From Lichenicola sp964242425 (lineage in GTDB: Bacteria > Pseudomonadota > Alphaproteobacteria > Acetobacterales > Acetobacteraceae): a DNA stretch of 8,115 nucleotides. The stretch is taken from positions 1-8,115 of the forward strand of contig CAXTCK010000158.1 in the NCBI GenBank assembly GCA_964242425.1, written 5' to 3'. The first letter of the stretch is position 1. Each line of letters starts with the position of its first letter. The notes beneath the pieces are model-generated. The model did no database searches and had not been told where the DNA came from. It saw only the letters and a program-made list of their open reading frames with translations. The position numbers and the translations under genes were made by a program. Below, piece by piece: positions 1-6,720 of this stretch.

Positions 1-234
1 ACTGGAGCATTTCCGCTGTGGGCGCTGCTGCCGCGCCAGGAACGCGAGCGGAGGCAGGAAGAGCGGCTGCACCCACAGAACCTGATCCGGCACCGCTCGG
101 CGTGGACCAGCACCCTGATGGCCTGCCTTGAGATGACCAGGCAGGGCGAGCTGCTCATTGGCGAGCAGGCCGCCGACGGGGCCATCACGGTGTTCGCTTC
201 GGCCTCGCCTGTGGTTCAAGACGAGATCTCCTGA
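1..234 (+). CDS. ScpA-like segregation/condensation protein, C-terminal fragment (runs in from left)
   Basis: This is the last 77 codons of a gene that begins outside the window, open in frame 1 and ending in TGA at 232-234. Near the end it reads RSAWTSTLMACLEMTRQGEL followed by LIGEQAADGAITV. This resembles the C-terminal winged-helix end of ScpA (kleisin) proteins, which typically read R-S/A-ALASTFxAxLELxRxGxxxLxQ followed by a short hydrophobic strand. ScpA bridges the SMC heads together with ScpB in the bacterial condensin that organises and segregates chromosomes. The preceding PLWALLPRQ would be the linker into that domain. No full scpB follows; only a 12-codon frame starts 7 bp after the stop. 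The N-terminal half cannot be seen, so the family call rests on about 40 residues. Another winged-helix protein is possible. Confidence 0.5.
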   Translation, partial: TGAFPLWALLPRQERERRQEERLHPQNLIRHRSAWTSTLMACLEMTRQGELLIGEQAADGAITVFASASPVVQDEIS

Positions 235-241
235 TCGTTCT

Positions 242-280
242 ATGCCTGAGCAGTCCGCGTGCCAGGAGAGGCCGGGCTAA
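242..280 (+). other. 12-codon open frame after the ScpA-like gene
   Basis: An ATG seven bases after the ScpA-like stop opens a frame of 12 codons (MPEQSACQERPG) ending in TAA at 278-280. In many genomes scpB follows scpA closely, so this could be the surviving 5' end of a lost downstream gene. It could equally be chance. There is no strong ribosome-binding site and no recognisable motif. It stops just where the minus-strand methyltransferase stub also ends, which would fit a recombination junction near 277-281. Confidence 0.15.
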
Positions 281-387
281 TATCTGTAGGGCTTGCAGAT
301 CCTATCAAACTTCAGCTGCTCCTGCGCGGCGGCGCGCTCGTTGCGGGCGTTCGCGCGCCATTTTGCGATGAAGGTGGTCGGGGTCAC
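277..387 (-). pseudogene. DNA methyltransferase N-terminal stub (truncated)
   Basis: On the minus strand a GTG at 387 opens 36 codons reading TPTTFIAKWRANARNERAAA and then QEQ. This resembles the start of large class I SAM-dependent DNA methyltransferases (type IIG / MmeI-like restriction-modification proteins), which commonly begin M-T-P-x-x-F-I-x-K-W-R and continue E-R-x-A-A-Q-x-H-F-x-D-L-C. Here the match ends after AAAQEQ and the reading turns into unrelated residues before TAG at 277-279. None of the catalytic parts (the FxGxG and NPPY motifs) is present, so it can have no enzymatic activity. It looks like the left-over 5' end of a gene removed by a deletion. The frame stays open upstream of the GTG, so the start is uncertain. 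The call is from memory of the family and covers about 25 residues. Confidence 0.4.
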
Positions 388-525
388 GCGGGCAGGCAAT
401 CCGTGAATGGCTACCGAATAAAGGTGTCGCCGTCGCTTCGGCCCGCCTTCGTGAGCCGGCCGGTTCGTTCCCCCTGATTGCTCATCCGCACAACTGGATG
501 ACGGTCGATGACGACGCCGTCACCC
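388..525. other. Gene-free stretch between methyltransferase stub and PadR gene
   Basis: No convincing gene, RNA or promoter is visible here. The only structure is a short inverted repeat, TGACGG at 499-504 and CCGTCA at 517-522 with a 12-base loop. It lies just past the stop of the minus-strand regulator but has no T-run in that direction, so it is a poor terminator. The plus-strand open frame over 259-477 has no family signal. Confidence 0.4.
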
Positions 526-1173
526 CTAGCCGCCGCCCGTCCCATCATCAGCCCGGCGGCCGACGGGCCGCTTTTCCCGACGCGGCCTCGTCGGCTGCTG
601 ATGGGGCGCGTCCTGGGAGGGTGCGCGGCGCTCGTCGGCCACGATGTCGTCGGCGACGGCCAGCAGGTCGGTCAGATAGGCGATTTCGGCCTCCAGCCGG
701 TACCCGGTGTGGCGGAGCGCCCATTGCTTGGCCAGGCCGACATGCGGGCGCGCCTCCTCGCTCACCCGCGTGATCTCGTCCAACCGGGTGCGCACCGCCT
801 CCAGGCGCCTGGACAGGAGCTGCGGCAGCACGTCGAGGATGCCGGGATCGGTCCGGGTCAGCGCGAGGTCGAACGGATCGAACCGGAACCAGACCTCGCT
901 CAGCCCGCGCCGCCGCAGGTCGGCCAGCGCCCGGCAACCCGCCTCGGTGATCTCGAAGAGTTGCCTTGTCGGCCGCTTCCCGTCGCGCTCCTGTTTCAGG
1001 GCGTGCAGCAGCCCCTCCGCGGCGAGCCGGCCCATCGCGCCATACACCGCACCCACCGAGATGTCGGTCCACAGCGGCACGTGGTTGCGTTCCGCCTCCA
1101 GCCGCAACCGGTGACCGTGCATCGGCCCGTGCTCGGCGAACGACGACAGGATGAACAGCCGGATCGAGGACAT
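526..1173 (-). CDS. PadR-family transcriptional regulator
   Basis: The protein has 215 residues. Residues 1-85 form a PadR winged helix-turn-helix: an N-terminal helix (IRLFILSSFAEHGPMHGHRL), the recognition segment ISVGAVYGAMGRLAAEGLL around residues 39-57, and the wing ending RQLFEITEAGCRAL. Residues of about 100-180 form the helical C-terminal dimerisation domain, with the typical pattern of a long helix (LSRRLEAVRTRLDEITRVSEE) followed by HTGYRLEAEIAYLTDLL. The last 35 residues are Arg/Pro/Gly-rich and look disordered. PadR proteins are usually repressors that release DNA on binding phenolics or drugs. The gene diverges from the efflux operon that starts about 250 bp away, so it very likely controls that operon and probably itself. 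The ATG at 1173 follows a weak purine stretch (AAGAGCA). The ligand cannot be predicted. Confidence 0.9.
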   Translation of the reverse strand: MSSIRLFILSSFAEHGPMHGHRLRLEAERNHVPLWTDISVGAVYGAMGRLAAEGLLHALKQERDGKRPTRQLFEITEAGCRALADLRRRGLSEVWFRFDPFDLALTRTDPGILDVLPQLLSRRLEAVRTRLDEITRVSEEARPHVGLAKQWALRHTGYRLEAEIAYLTDLLAVADDIVADERRAPSQDAPHQQPTRPRREKRPVGRRADDGTGGG

Positions 1174-1420
1174 CGAATTTGCTCTTGCAGGACTATTCCG
1201 GTAGGAGGGAGATCGTCAGAGATCCTTGTAGGCCCATGCCTGTCGAAAGAGAATGCCCGGGAACGCCGCAACCGGAAACGGGTGGATGGATGGAGGTCAA
1301 GACCCTTGCCCACTGATCGGCGGCGTGTCGGGACCAAGATCCGGAACCCAAGGGGGCACGACGGCCACGGCCCGCGCAGGCCGCCGGCGATGTCGACACC
1401 CCCAACCCGGCCCGACGCCC
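1174..1420. promoter_or_regulatory. Divergent PadR / efflux control region
   Basis: This intergenic stretch must carry the promoters for the minus-strand regulator and the plus-strand operon. The copies of AGATC at 1210-1214 and 1220-1224 are spaced 10 bp apart, one helical turn, and form the near-palindrome GATC-GTCAGA-GATC. This is a candidate operator but a weak one, because it does not match the classical PadR ATGT-N8-ACAT site. I see no convincing -35/-10 pair. The frame of the adaptor gene is open from 1253, but A/T-ending codons are about a third of codons there. That is far more than in the operon and argues that 1253-1420 is mostly untranslated. Confidence 0.45.
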
Positions 1421-2728
1421 ATGCGGACTGACACGGAGCTGAGCCCGCCCCGCGACGACGTCGTGCAACGCGACAACCGGGACGCCCCCGCGCGACGAGG
1501 CGACGGTTCGCATCCCTGGCCCGGATCGGCACCGTCAGATCGAAGCACGGGCGAGCACGAGCGCCACGACGATCCCGACGGAAAGGACGACGAGGCCGAC
1601 GACCGTCCCGGGAAGTCCGACAAGGACGACCCTGACGGGAACAAGTCCGACAAGGACAAGGGCGACAAGAGCGACGACAAGAACAAGGACGGCGGCAAGA
1701 AGAAGCGCTGGCCGATCGTCGTCCTGGTCCTCGTCGCGATCCTGGTGGTCGCCGCCGGCATCGTCTGGTGGTTCCTGACCCGCGACCAGCAAAGCACCGA
1801 CGACGCCTACACCGAAGGCAACGCGGTCAGCATCGCGCCGCAGGTCGCCGGCTACGTCGTCGAGCGGCACGTCGACGACAACACCTTCGTGCAGGCCGGC
1901 CAGCTGATGCTGCGCATCGACCCGCGCCAGTACATGGACGCCCGCGACCAGGCGCGCTCCAACCTCGACCTGGCCCTGGCGCAGCTCGCCAGCGCGAAGA
2001 TCGACCTGGAGATCGCCCGCGTGCGCTTCCCGGCCGACCGGCAGCAGTCGCAGGCGCAGCTGGAGCAGGCGCTCGCCAACCAGGTCAACACCGGGCACGA
2101 GTATCGCCGGCAGCGCACGGTCGACCAGCGCGCCACGACGCAGTCCACCGTCGACCAGGCGACCGCGCAGTTCGTCTCGGCGCGCGCCACCACCGAGCAG
2201 ATCCGGGCGCAGCTGCGGGTGTCCTCCCTGGTAGGCCCCAACATCGAGGCCACCCAAACCACGCTGAAGCAGCGGCAGGCGCAGGTCGAGCAGGCGCGGG
2301 CCAGCCTCGCGCAGGCGGAGCTGAACCTGTCCTACACCGAGATCCGGGCGCCGGAGGACGGCACCGTCACCCGCCGCAACGTCGATGTCGGTACCTATCT
2401 CCAGGCCGGACAGCAGGTGTTCTACCTGACGGCGCCGATCACGTGGGTGGTCGCCAACTTCAAGGAAACCCAGCTGAACCGCATGCGGATTGGTCAGCGC
2501 GTCCTGATCCACGTCGACGCCTACCCGGAGCTGAAGCTGCACGGGCACATCCAAAGCGTCCAGCAGGGCGCCGGGGCCCGCTTCACCACGTTCCCGTCCG
2601 AGAACGCGACCGGCAACTTCGTCAAGATCGTGCGGCGGGTGCCGGTGAAGATCACGGTCGACGAGGCGATCCCGCACCCGGGCCTGCCGCTCGGGCTGTC
2701 GGTCGAGCCCACCGTGTACCTGAAGTGA
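1421..2728 (+). CDS. EmrA/HlyD-type membrane fusion protein of a tripartite efflux pump
   Basis: The periplasmic adaptor links the inner-membrane pump to the outer-membrane channel. From the ATG at 1421 it has 435 residues. Residues of about 50-96 are an Asp/Lys/Ser-rich cytoplasmic tail. A single membrane helix follows at about 98-119 (IVVLVLVAILVVAAGIVWWF). DDAYTEGNAVSIAPQVAGYV and VQAGQLMLRIDP form the first half of the lipoyl domain. The middle (about 180-300) is a Gln/Ala-rich coiled-coil hairpin. LSYTEIRAPEDGTVTRRNVD closes the lipoyl domain, and WVVANFKETQLNRM with GQRVLIHVDAYP is the EmrA-type beta-barrel. The start is uncertain: the frame is open from 1253, other candidates are ATG 1286 and GTG 1463, and none has a strong ribosome-binding site. 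ATG 1421 is preferred because codon bias upstream is poor. The pump gene follows after 7 bp. Confidence 0.93.
   Translation: MRTDTELSPPRDDVVQRDNRDAPARRGDGSHPWPGSAPSDRSTGEHERHDDPDGKDDEADDRPGKSDKDDPDGNKSDKDKGDKSDDKNKDGGKKKRWPIVVLVLVAILVVAAGIVWWFLTRDQQSTDDAYTEGNAVSIAPQVAGYVVERHVDDNTFVQAGQLMLRIDPRQYMDARDQARSNLDLALAQLASAKIDLEIARVRFPADRQQSQAQLEQALANQVNTGHEYRRQRTVDQRATTQSTVDQATAQFVSARATTEQIRAQLRVSSLVGPNIEATQTTLKQRQAQVEQARASLAQAELNLSYTEIRAPEDGTVTRRNVDVGTYLQAGQQVFYLTAPITWVVANFKETQLNRMRIGQRVLIHVDAYPELKLHGHIQSVQQGAGARFTTFPSENATGNFVKIVRRVPVKITVDEAIPHPGLPLGLSVEPTVYLK
1568..1708 (+). repeat. Asp/Lys/Ser low-complexity segment with 15-bp direct repeat inside the adaptor gene
   Basis: This segment encodes the charged cytoplasmic tail of the adaptor. 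The 15-mer AAGTCCGACAAGGAC occurs exactly at 1613-1627 and 1643-1657, a 30-bp period equal to ten codons. The neighbouring DDPDG motif is repeated as well. Such tracts grow and shrink by replication slippage, so length may vary between strains. The role of the tail is unknown. Confidence 0.7.
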
Positions 2729-2735
2729 GCGGCCG

Positions 2736-4319
2736 ATGAGCGGCGGCGTCGGGCAAGGGAAGGGAGGGGGCTCCAAGCCGAATCCATTCCTGATCGCGAT
2801 CGTGGTGACGCTGGCCGCCTTCATGGAGGTGGTGGACACCACCATCGTCAACGTGTCGCTGCCCTACATCGGCGGCAGCCTCGCGGTCAGCACCGACAAC
2901 GCGGCGTGGACGCTGACCACCTACTTGGTCGCCAACGGCGTGATGCTGACCGTGTCCAACGCGGTGAGCCAGCGCATTGGCCGCAAGCGCTACTTCCTGA
3001 TTTCGATCGCCGGCTTCACCACCATGTCGCTCGCCTGCGGCCTGTCCACCAACTTCGGCGAGCTGCTGCTGTTCCGGGCGCTGCAGGGCCTGTTCGGCGG
3101 CGGGCTGCAGCCGATGCAGCAGGACATCGTGCTCGACACCTTTCCGCCCGAGAAGCGGCAGCAGGCGCTGTCCATCACCGCGGTGGCGACCATCATCGGC
3201 CCGGTGATCGGCCCGCTGCTCGGCGGCTACCTCACGTTCGACGCCAGCTGGAACTGGGTCTTCCTGGTCAACGTGCCGGTCGGCCTGCTCGCCATGTTCG
3301 GCGTGGCGCAGCTGGTGCAGGACCCGCCGGAGATGGCCGAGGAGGTCGCGCGCGCCCCGCGGTTCGATTGGATCGGCACTGTCCTGATCGCGATGGCGCT
3401 GGGCTGCATGGAGCTCGGCGCCGACCGCGGCGAGGACTATGACTGGCTCGCGTCCCCCTTCGTCCGCGTCATGGCCGTGCTGTCGGTGATCGGCTACGTG
3501 GGCGGCGTGACCTACCTGCTCTACGCCCGCAACGCCGCGGTCAACCTGCGCGTGTTCCGGGACCGCAACTTCGCGCTGTCCTGGTTTGGCATGGCGATCA
3601 TGGGGTTCGTGCTCTACGCCAGCTCCATTATCATGCCGTTGTTCGCCCAGGACGTGCTCGGCTACAACCCGGTGCTGGCCGGCTGGGTGCTGGCGCCCGG
3701 CGCCTTCGTCCTCTGCCTCATGATCCCGGTGGTCGGCGCGGGAATGAAATTCCTGCCGGTGAAGTGGGTCATCGCCAGCGGCGGGCTGGCGCTGGGCGCG
3801 TCCTGCTACTACTCGATGAACCTGGTGCCCGACCTCGACTTCTTCCACGTGGCGCTCTACCGCGGCGCGCAGACGGCGGCACTCGCCCTGCTGTTCGTGC
3901 CGCTCAGCGTCAGCGCCTATTCCACCATCCCGCCCGAGCTGAAGGGCGACGCGGCCAGCCTGTTCACCATGGCCCGCAACGTGTTCGGCGGCGTCGGCAT
4001 CTCGATCGGTAACGCGCTGGTCACCGACCACCAGCAGATCCGCCAAGCCAACCTGGTCAAGTACCTCGACCCGACCAACCAGCCCTACGACGTGCTGCTG
4101 CAGCAGGCGCAGGGAGCGTTCGTGCAGTACGGCAGCGCCGCTGCGCAGGCGGCGCAGCAGGCCCCGGGGGAGGTGTTCCAGATCCTCCAAGCCCAGACCT
4201 CGACGCTCGCCTACACCGACGTGTTCTTCATCGCCGGCCTGCTGTCGCTGAGCATCTTCGTCGTCGCCCTGTTCATGTCGGGCGGCAGGCCGGACTCCGC
4301 CAGCGCGGGGGAGGCTTGA
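2736..4319 (+). CDS. DHA2-family MFS multidrug transporter (EmrB/QacA type)
   Basis: This 527-residue inner-membrane protein has the length and hydrophobic pattern of a 14-helix proton/drug antiporter. Family motifs are visible. Motif D1 in helix 1 is FMEVVDTTIVNVSLPYI (29-45, with the conserved D34). The motif A-like loop GRKRYF lies at 82-87, motif B at FRALQG (R114, Q117, G118), and the antiporter motif C in helix 5 at GPVIGPLLGG (155-164). A long periplasmic loop near the C-terminus is rich in Gln/Ala (QQAQGAFVQYGSAAAQAAQQ), as in EmrB homologues, and the last helix is FFIAGLLSLSIFVVALFM. It sits 7 bp after the adaptor, with AAGTGAG as a plausible ribosome-binding site overlapping that gene's stop. 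It would use the proton gradient to push substrates into the adaptor-channel conduit. The substrate is not evident. Confidence 0.95.
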   Translation: MSGGVGQGKGGGSKPNPFLIAIVVTLAAFMEVVDTTIVNVSLPYIGGSLAVSTDNAAWTLTTYLVANGVMLTVSNAVSQRIGRKRYFLISIAGFTTMSLACGLSTNFGELLLFRALQGLFGGGLQPMQQDIVLDTFPPEKRQQALSITAVATIIGPVIGPLLGGYLTFDASWNWVFLVNVPVGLLAMFGVAQLVQDPPEMAEEVARAPRFDWIGTVLIAMALGCMELGADRGEDYDWLASPFVRVMAVLSVIGYVGGVTYLLYARNAAVNLRVFRDRNFALSWFGMAIMGFVLYASSIIMPLFAQDVLGYNPVLAGWVLAPGAFVLCLMIPVVGAGMKFLPVKWVIASGGLALGASCYYSMNLVPDLDFFHVALYRGAQTAALALLFVPLSVSAYSTIPPELKGDAASLFTMARNVFGGVGISIGNALVTDHQQIRQANLVKYLDPTNQPYDVLLQQAQGAFVQYGSAAAQAAQQAPGEVFQILQAQTSTLAYTDVFFIAGLLSLSIFVVALFMSGGRPDSASAGEA

Positions 4320-5953
4320 GGCGTCCCGGCGCCCCGGCGGCGCCCCCCAGGCGGGCCTCAAGGCTGGTCCCGCCGCTGGTCCTGAACCTCCTTCTGGTCC
4401 TGGCCGGCGGCTGCACGGTCGGCCCCGACTTCCATCAGCCTGATCCGCCGCATCCCGCCGACTGGCAGAACCTCGCCGCGACAACGGCAAACCCTGCCGC
4501 CGATCCCGACCCGCGCTGGTGGGCCGGGTTCGACGATCCCGTGCTGACCGAGCTGATCGAGACCGCGATCCGCCAGAACCTCGACGTGCAGCAGGCCGTG
4601 CTGCGGGTGCTGGAAGCGCGACAGGGCATCGTCACCGCGCGCTCGGCCGGGCTGCCCACCCTCAGCGGCAACGCCACCTACCAGCGTGACCAGCTCGGCG
4701 CTAAGGGCATCCTGGAGTCCCAGGGGGTCTACGGGGACCTCAACAGCTTGGCCGACCGGGCGCAGACGGTGGGGGGCGGGGGACTCGGGACCGGCACCAC
4801 CTCTGTTGACCAGCTGCTGGCGCCGATCACGCAGCCAATCAACCTGTTCCAGGGCGCGCTGAGCGCGTCCTGGGAACTGGACCTGTTCGGGCGGGTCCGC
4901 CGCTCGGTCGAGCAGGCGCGCGCGCAGGCGCAGGTGCAGGCAGAGGCGGCCAACGACGCGCTGGTCAGCCTCGAGAGCGAGGTGGCGCAGGCCTACGTGC
5001 AGCTGCGCGCGGCGCAGGCCCTGCGCGGCAGCGAGGAGGAGAACATCCGCACCGCGCAGGACTCGCTCGCCCTCACGCAGAATCGGCACGTCACCGGGCT
5101 GTCCACCTCCCTGGACGTGGACCAGGCGCGGACGCAGCTGCTCACCCTGCAGCGCCAGCTGCCGGAGTACGAGCGGCAGGAGCGGCAGGCGATCGACCGG
5201 CTCGATGTGCTGATCGGCCGACCGCCGGGAACGCTGGACGCGCGGCTGCTGCAACCGGCCCCGCTACCGGGGCTACCCCGGGCGGTGGGAATTGGCGTGG
5301 CCTCCACGCTGGCCCGGCGCCGGCCAGACATCCGCGAGGCGGAAGCGCAGCTGCACGCCGCCGTCGCCAACGTCGGCATCGCCACCGCAGACTTTTATCC
5401 CGACGTGTCGCTGACCGGCAGCCTCGGCGTGCGTGCGCTGGACGCCAGCTACCTGACCCGCTGGGCCAGCCACTACTATTCGGTCGGTCCCAGCGTGTCG
5501 CTGCCGTTCTTCCAGGGCGGCCGGCTCACCGCGGGCCTGCGCCTGGCGCGCGCGCAGACGGCCGAGGCGGCGCTGCGCTACCGTGGCACCGTCTTGAATG
5601 CGCTGCGCGAGGTGGAGGACGCCTTGGTGTCGTTCCGCGTCGACCGCATCGAGCGCGACCGTCTGGACGGCGAGCTCCGCTCCGCGCAGGACACCCTGGC
5701 CCTGTCCACGAACCTCTACGCGCACGGCCTGTCGAGCTACCTCCCCGTGCTGGACGCGCAGCGCACGGTGGAGGACGACCGGCAGCAGCTGGTCCAGCAA
5801 GACATGGCGCTGGCCAACGACGTGGTGACGCTCTACCGGGCGCTGGGCGGCGGTTGGGAGTCGCCCGCCGCCGCGAGCCAGCCGCCCCACGTCCCCGGTG
5901 CGCCGCCCCCCACCCCGGCGGCGCTCGACGCCGTGGCAGCCGTTCCGCAGTAG
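4316..5953 (+). CDS. NodT-family outer-membrane efflux lipoprotein (TolC-like channel)
   Basis: This 545-residue protein is the outer-membrane exit duct of the pump. Residues 1-33 are a lipoprotein signal: an Arg/Pro-rich start, the hydrophobic core LVPPLVLNLLLVLA and lipobox LAGGC with the modified C33, followed by TVGPDF as is typical of this family. Two OEP repeats follow. The first contains LSASWELDLFGRVRRSVEQA, the second LARRRPDIREAEAQL, then VANVGIATADFYPDVSLTGS and, around residue 396, LPFFQGGRLTAG. It ends with YAHGLSSYLPVLDAQRTVED. A Gly-rich insertion at about 140-165 and a Pro/Ala tail after about 520 make it slightly longer than many relatives. Translation appears to start at TTG 4316, whose bases overlap the pump stop codon (TTGA), with a G-rich tract just upstream. 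This suggests translational coupling. No ATG lies nearby in frame. Confidence 0.93.
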   Translation: MRRPGAPAAPPRRASRLVPPLVLNLLLVLAGGCTVGPDFHQPDPPHPADWQNLAATTANPAADPDPRWWAGFDDPVLTELIETAIRQNLDVQQAVLRVLEARQGIVTARSAGLPTLSGNATYQRDQLGAKGILESQGVYGDLNSLADRAQTVGGGGLGTGTTSVDQLLAPITQPINLFQGALSASWELDLFGRVRRSVEQARAQAQVQAEAANDALVSLESEVAQAYVQLRAAQALRGSEEENIRTAQDSLALTQNRHVTGLSTSLDVDQARTQLLTLQRQLPEYERQERQAIDRLDVLIGRPPGTLDARLLQPAPLPGLPRAVGIGVASTLARRRPDIREAEAQLHAAVANVGIATADFYPDVSLTGSLGVRALDASYLTRWASHYYSVGPSVSLPFFQGGRLTAGLRLARAQTAEAALRYRGTVLNALREVEDALVSFRVDRIERDRLDGELRSAQDTLALSTNLYAHGLSSYLPVLDAQRTVEDDRQQLVQQDMALANDVVTLYRALGGGWESPAAASQPPHVPGAPPPTPAALDAVAAVPQ

Positions 5954-6062
5954 CGACGGGGCGGTTTCCTATTCGTCTTGTGGCGTGGACGCCGATGAGG
6001 CGGTTCTGTCAGCTTTTGCGCCACTGACGGATCTGGTGGGTGTTGGGTGGCTGACGTAGCGT

Positions 6063-6083
6063 CGCCAGCCATGGCAGCTGGCG
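6063..6083 (+). repeat. Hairpin upstream of the copy 1 transposase
   Basis: CGCCAGC at 6063-6069 pairs with GCTGGCG at 6077-6083 across a 7-base loop, ending 10 bp before the expected start codon. Hairpins here in other insertion sequences are known to shield the transposase start from outside transcripts. The second copy keeps only the outer four pairs (CGCC/GGCG), so conservation is partial and function is doubtful. Confidence 0.35.
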
Positions 6084-6093
6084 GAATATCGGG

Positions 6094-6542
6094 ATAAGTT
6101 GCGTGTACTGTGGGTCTGCGGCCTTGACGGAGCGGCGCAAGGTGACGACAGGTGGCTACCGGCGGTTCCGCTGCCGGACCTGCGGGCGGAGGTTCAACGA
6201 GCGCAGCGCAGGCGTGCTTAACCGCTCCGGCCTGCCCGGCGACCTCATCGCCTTCGTGGTGTTCTGCCGGCTCCGCTACAGGCTGACGCTGCGCGATCTG
6301 AGCGAGATCATGACGTTGCGTGGGGATCGATGTGAGCTACGAAGTCGTGCGGGATTGAGAGGCGAAGCTCCTGCTTGTTATGGGCGACGTGCTGCGTAAA
6401 CGCCGGCATGGCTCCCAATGCAAATCCGGAACGAACTGGCACGTCGACGAGACCTACCTGAAGGTCCGCGTTCGCTGGACCTACCTCTACCGGGCGATCG
6501 ACCGGGACGGGAACCCGGCTCGACCGGGTGACAACGGATGCT
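6094..6542 (+). pseudogene. IS6-family transposase, multiply broken
   Basis: The protein begins SCVYCGSAALTER, continues with the zinc-finger-like YRRFRCRTCGRRFNERSAGV and then LRYRLTLRDLSEI, all typical of the N-terminus of IS6-family DDE transposases. Four lesions are visible. The start position holds ATA (6094-6096) where the second copy has ATG. A G-run at 6322-6325 appears one base too long and shifts the frame. In the shifted frame VSYEVVRDWE reads RD-stop-E, with TGA at 6356-6358 in place of Trp. After HVDETYLKV...YLYRAIDRDGN (first catalytic Asp retained), the sequence jumps near 6514-6522 to what looks like DRVTTD, so about 40 codons are missing. The rest of the C-terminus, with the last catalytic Glu, is absent. 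A shorter product from GTG 6103 would end after the finger domain. Confidence 0.8.
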
Positions 6543-6717
6543 AATCATAGCCGGTCGAGCCGCCTCGCTTGCCCGTCAGCCGCGCGATGAAGGACAGCAA
6601 CTTGGGGATGGCATATTCCGGCACCTCGCCATGCGGATAGTGTCCCGCTTCACCGACTATCAAACTGCGATCACCAAGCTGAGCTTCGGCCGCCCTTGCT
6701 ACCGCATACCTCGGCTG
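6541..6717 (-). pseudogene. Alpha/beta-hydrolase C-terminal fragment
   Basis: On the minus strand the frame reads AVARAAEAQLGDRSLIVGEA, then GHYPHGEVPEYAIPKLLSFIA, and stops at TAG 6541-6543. The GxGHYPHxExPE pattern is the usual neighbourhood of the catalytic histidine in alpha/beta-hydrolase-fold enzymes, followed by the last helix (LLSFI). The nucleophile elbow and acid are absent, so it is inactive alone. Upstream, the same frame passes directly into resolvase-like residues near 6721, showing a fusion of unrelated pieces. Its last residues (STGYD) may derive from the insertion-sequence junction. A TTG-started product of 69 residues is formally possible but is unlikely to be functional. 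Confidence 0.6.
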
Positions 6718-6720
6718 CCC

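Larger units (their letters stand above)
6002..6545 (+). mobile_element. IS6-like insertion sequence, left part, degraded (copy 1)
   Basis: The element begins 48 bp after the channel gene. The left end reads GGTTCTGTCAGC, the style of an IS6-family inverted repeat, and a transposase reading frame starts 92 bp inside it. The same left end, with the same 92-bp spacing, recurs at 7987. The transposase is broken in several places. No matching right inverted repeat (expected GCTGACAGAACC) is seen, so the right half is lost. The right border, about 6538-6550, is an estimate: IS-like sequence gives way there to a minus-strand hydrolase fragment. Confidence 0.75.

Noticed and set aside
282..300. Inverted repeat ATCTG/CAGAT
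   Set aside because: Five paired bases with a 9-base loop are expected by chance and there is no linked feature.
259..477. 72-residue plus-strand open frame
   Set aside because: It has no motif or good ribosome-binding site and overlaps the methyltransferase stub, which has a better family match.
499..522. Inverted repeat TGACGG/CCGTCA as a terminator for the PadR gene
   Set aside because: The stem is only 6 bp with a 12-base loop and there is no T-run in the transcribed direction.
508..1431. 307-residue plus-strand open frame across the PadR gene
   Set aside because: It lies antisense to a recognisable PadR protein and has Arg/Pro/Gln-biased composition without family signal.
1535..2851. 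438-residue minus-strand open frame across the adaptor gene
   Set aside because: It is a shadow of the adaptor, with biased Val/Leu/Arg/Asp composition and no motif.
2652..4490. 612-residue minus-strand open frame across the MFS gene
   Set aside because: It is antisense to a clear 14-helix transporter, is rich in His/Arg/Gln/Gly with no domain pattern, and reflects the high GC of the opposite strand.
5954..6001. Terminator after the efflux operon
   Set aside because: Only a 4-bp GGCG/CGCC stem is visible, with no T-tract; the true terminator may have been displaced by the IS insertion.
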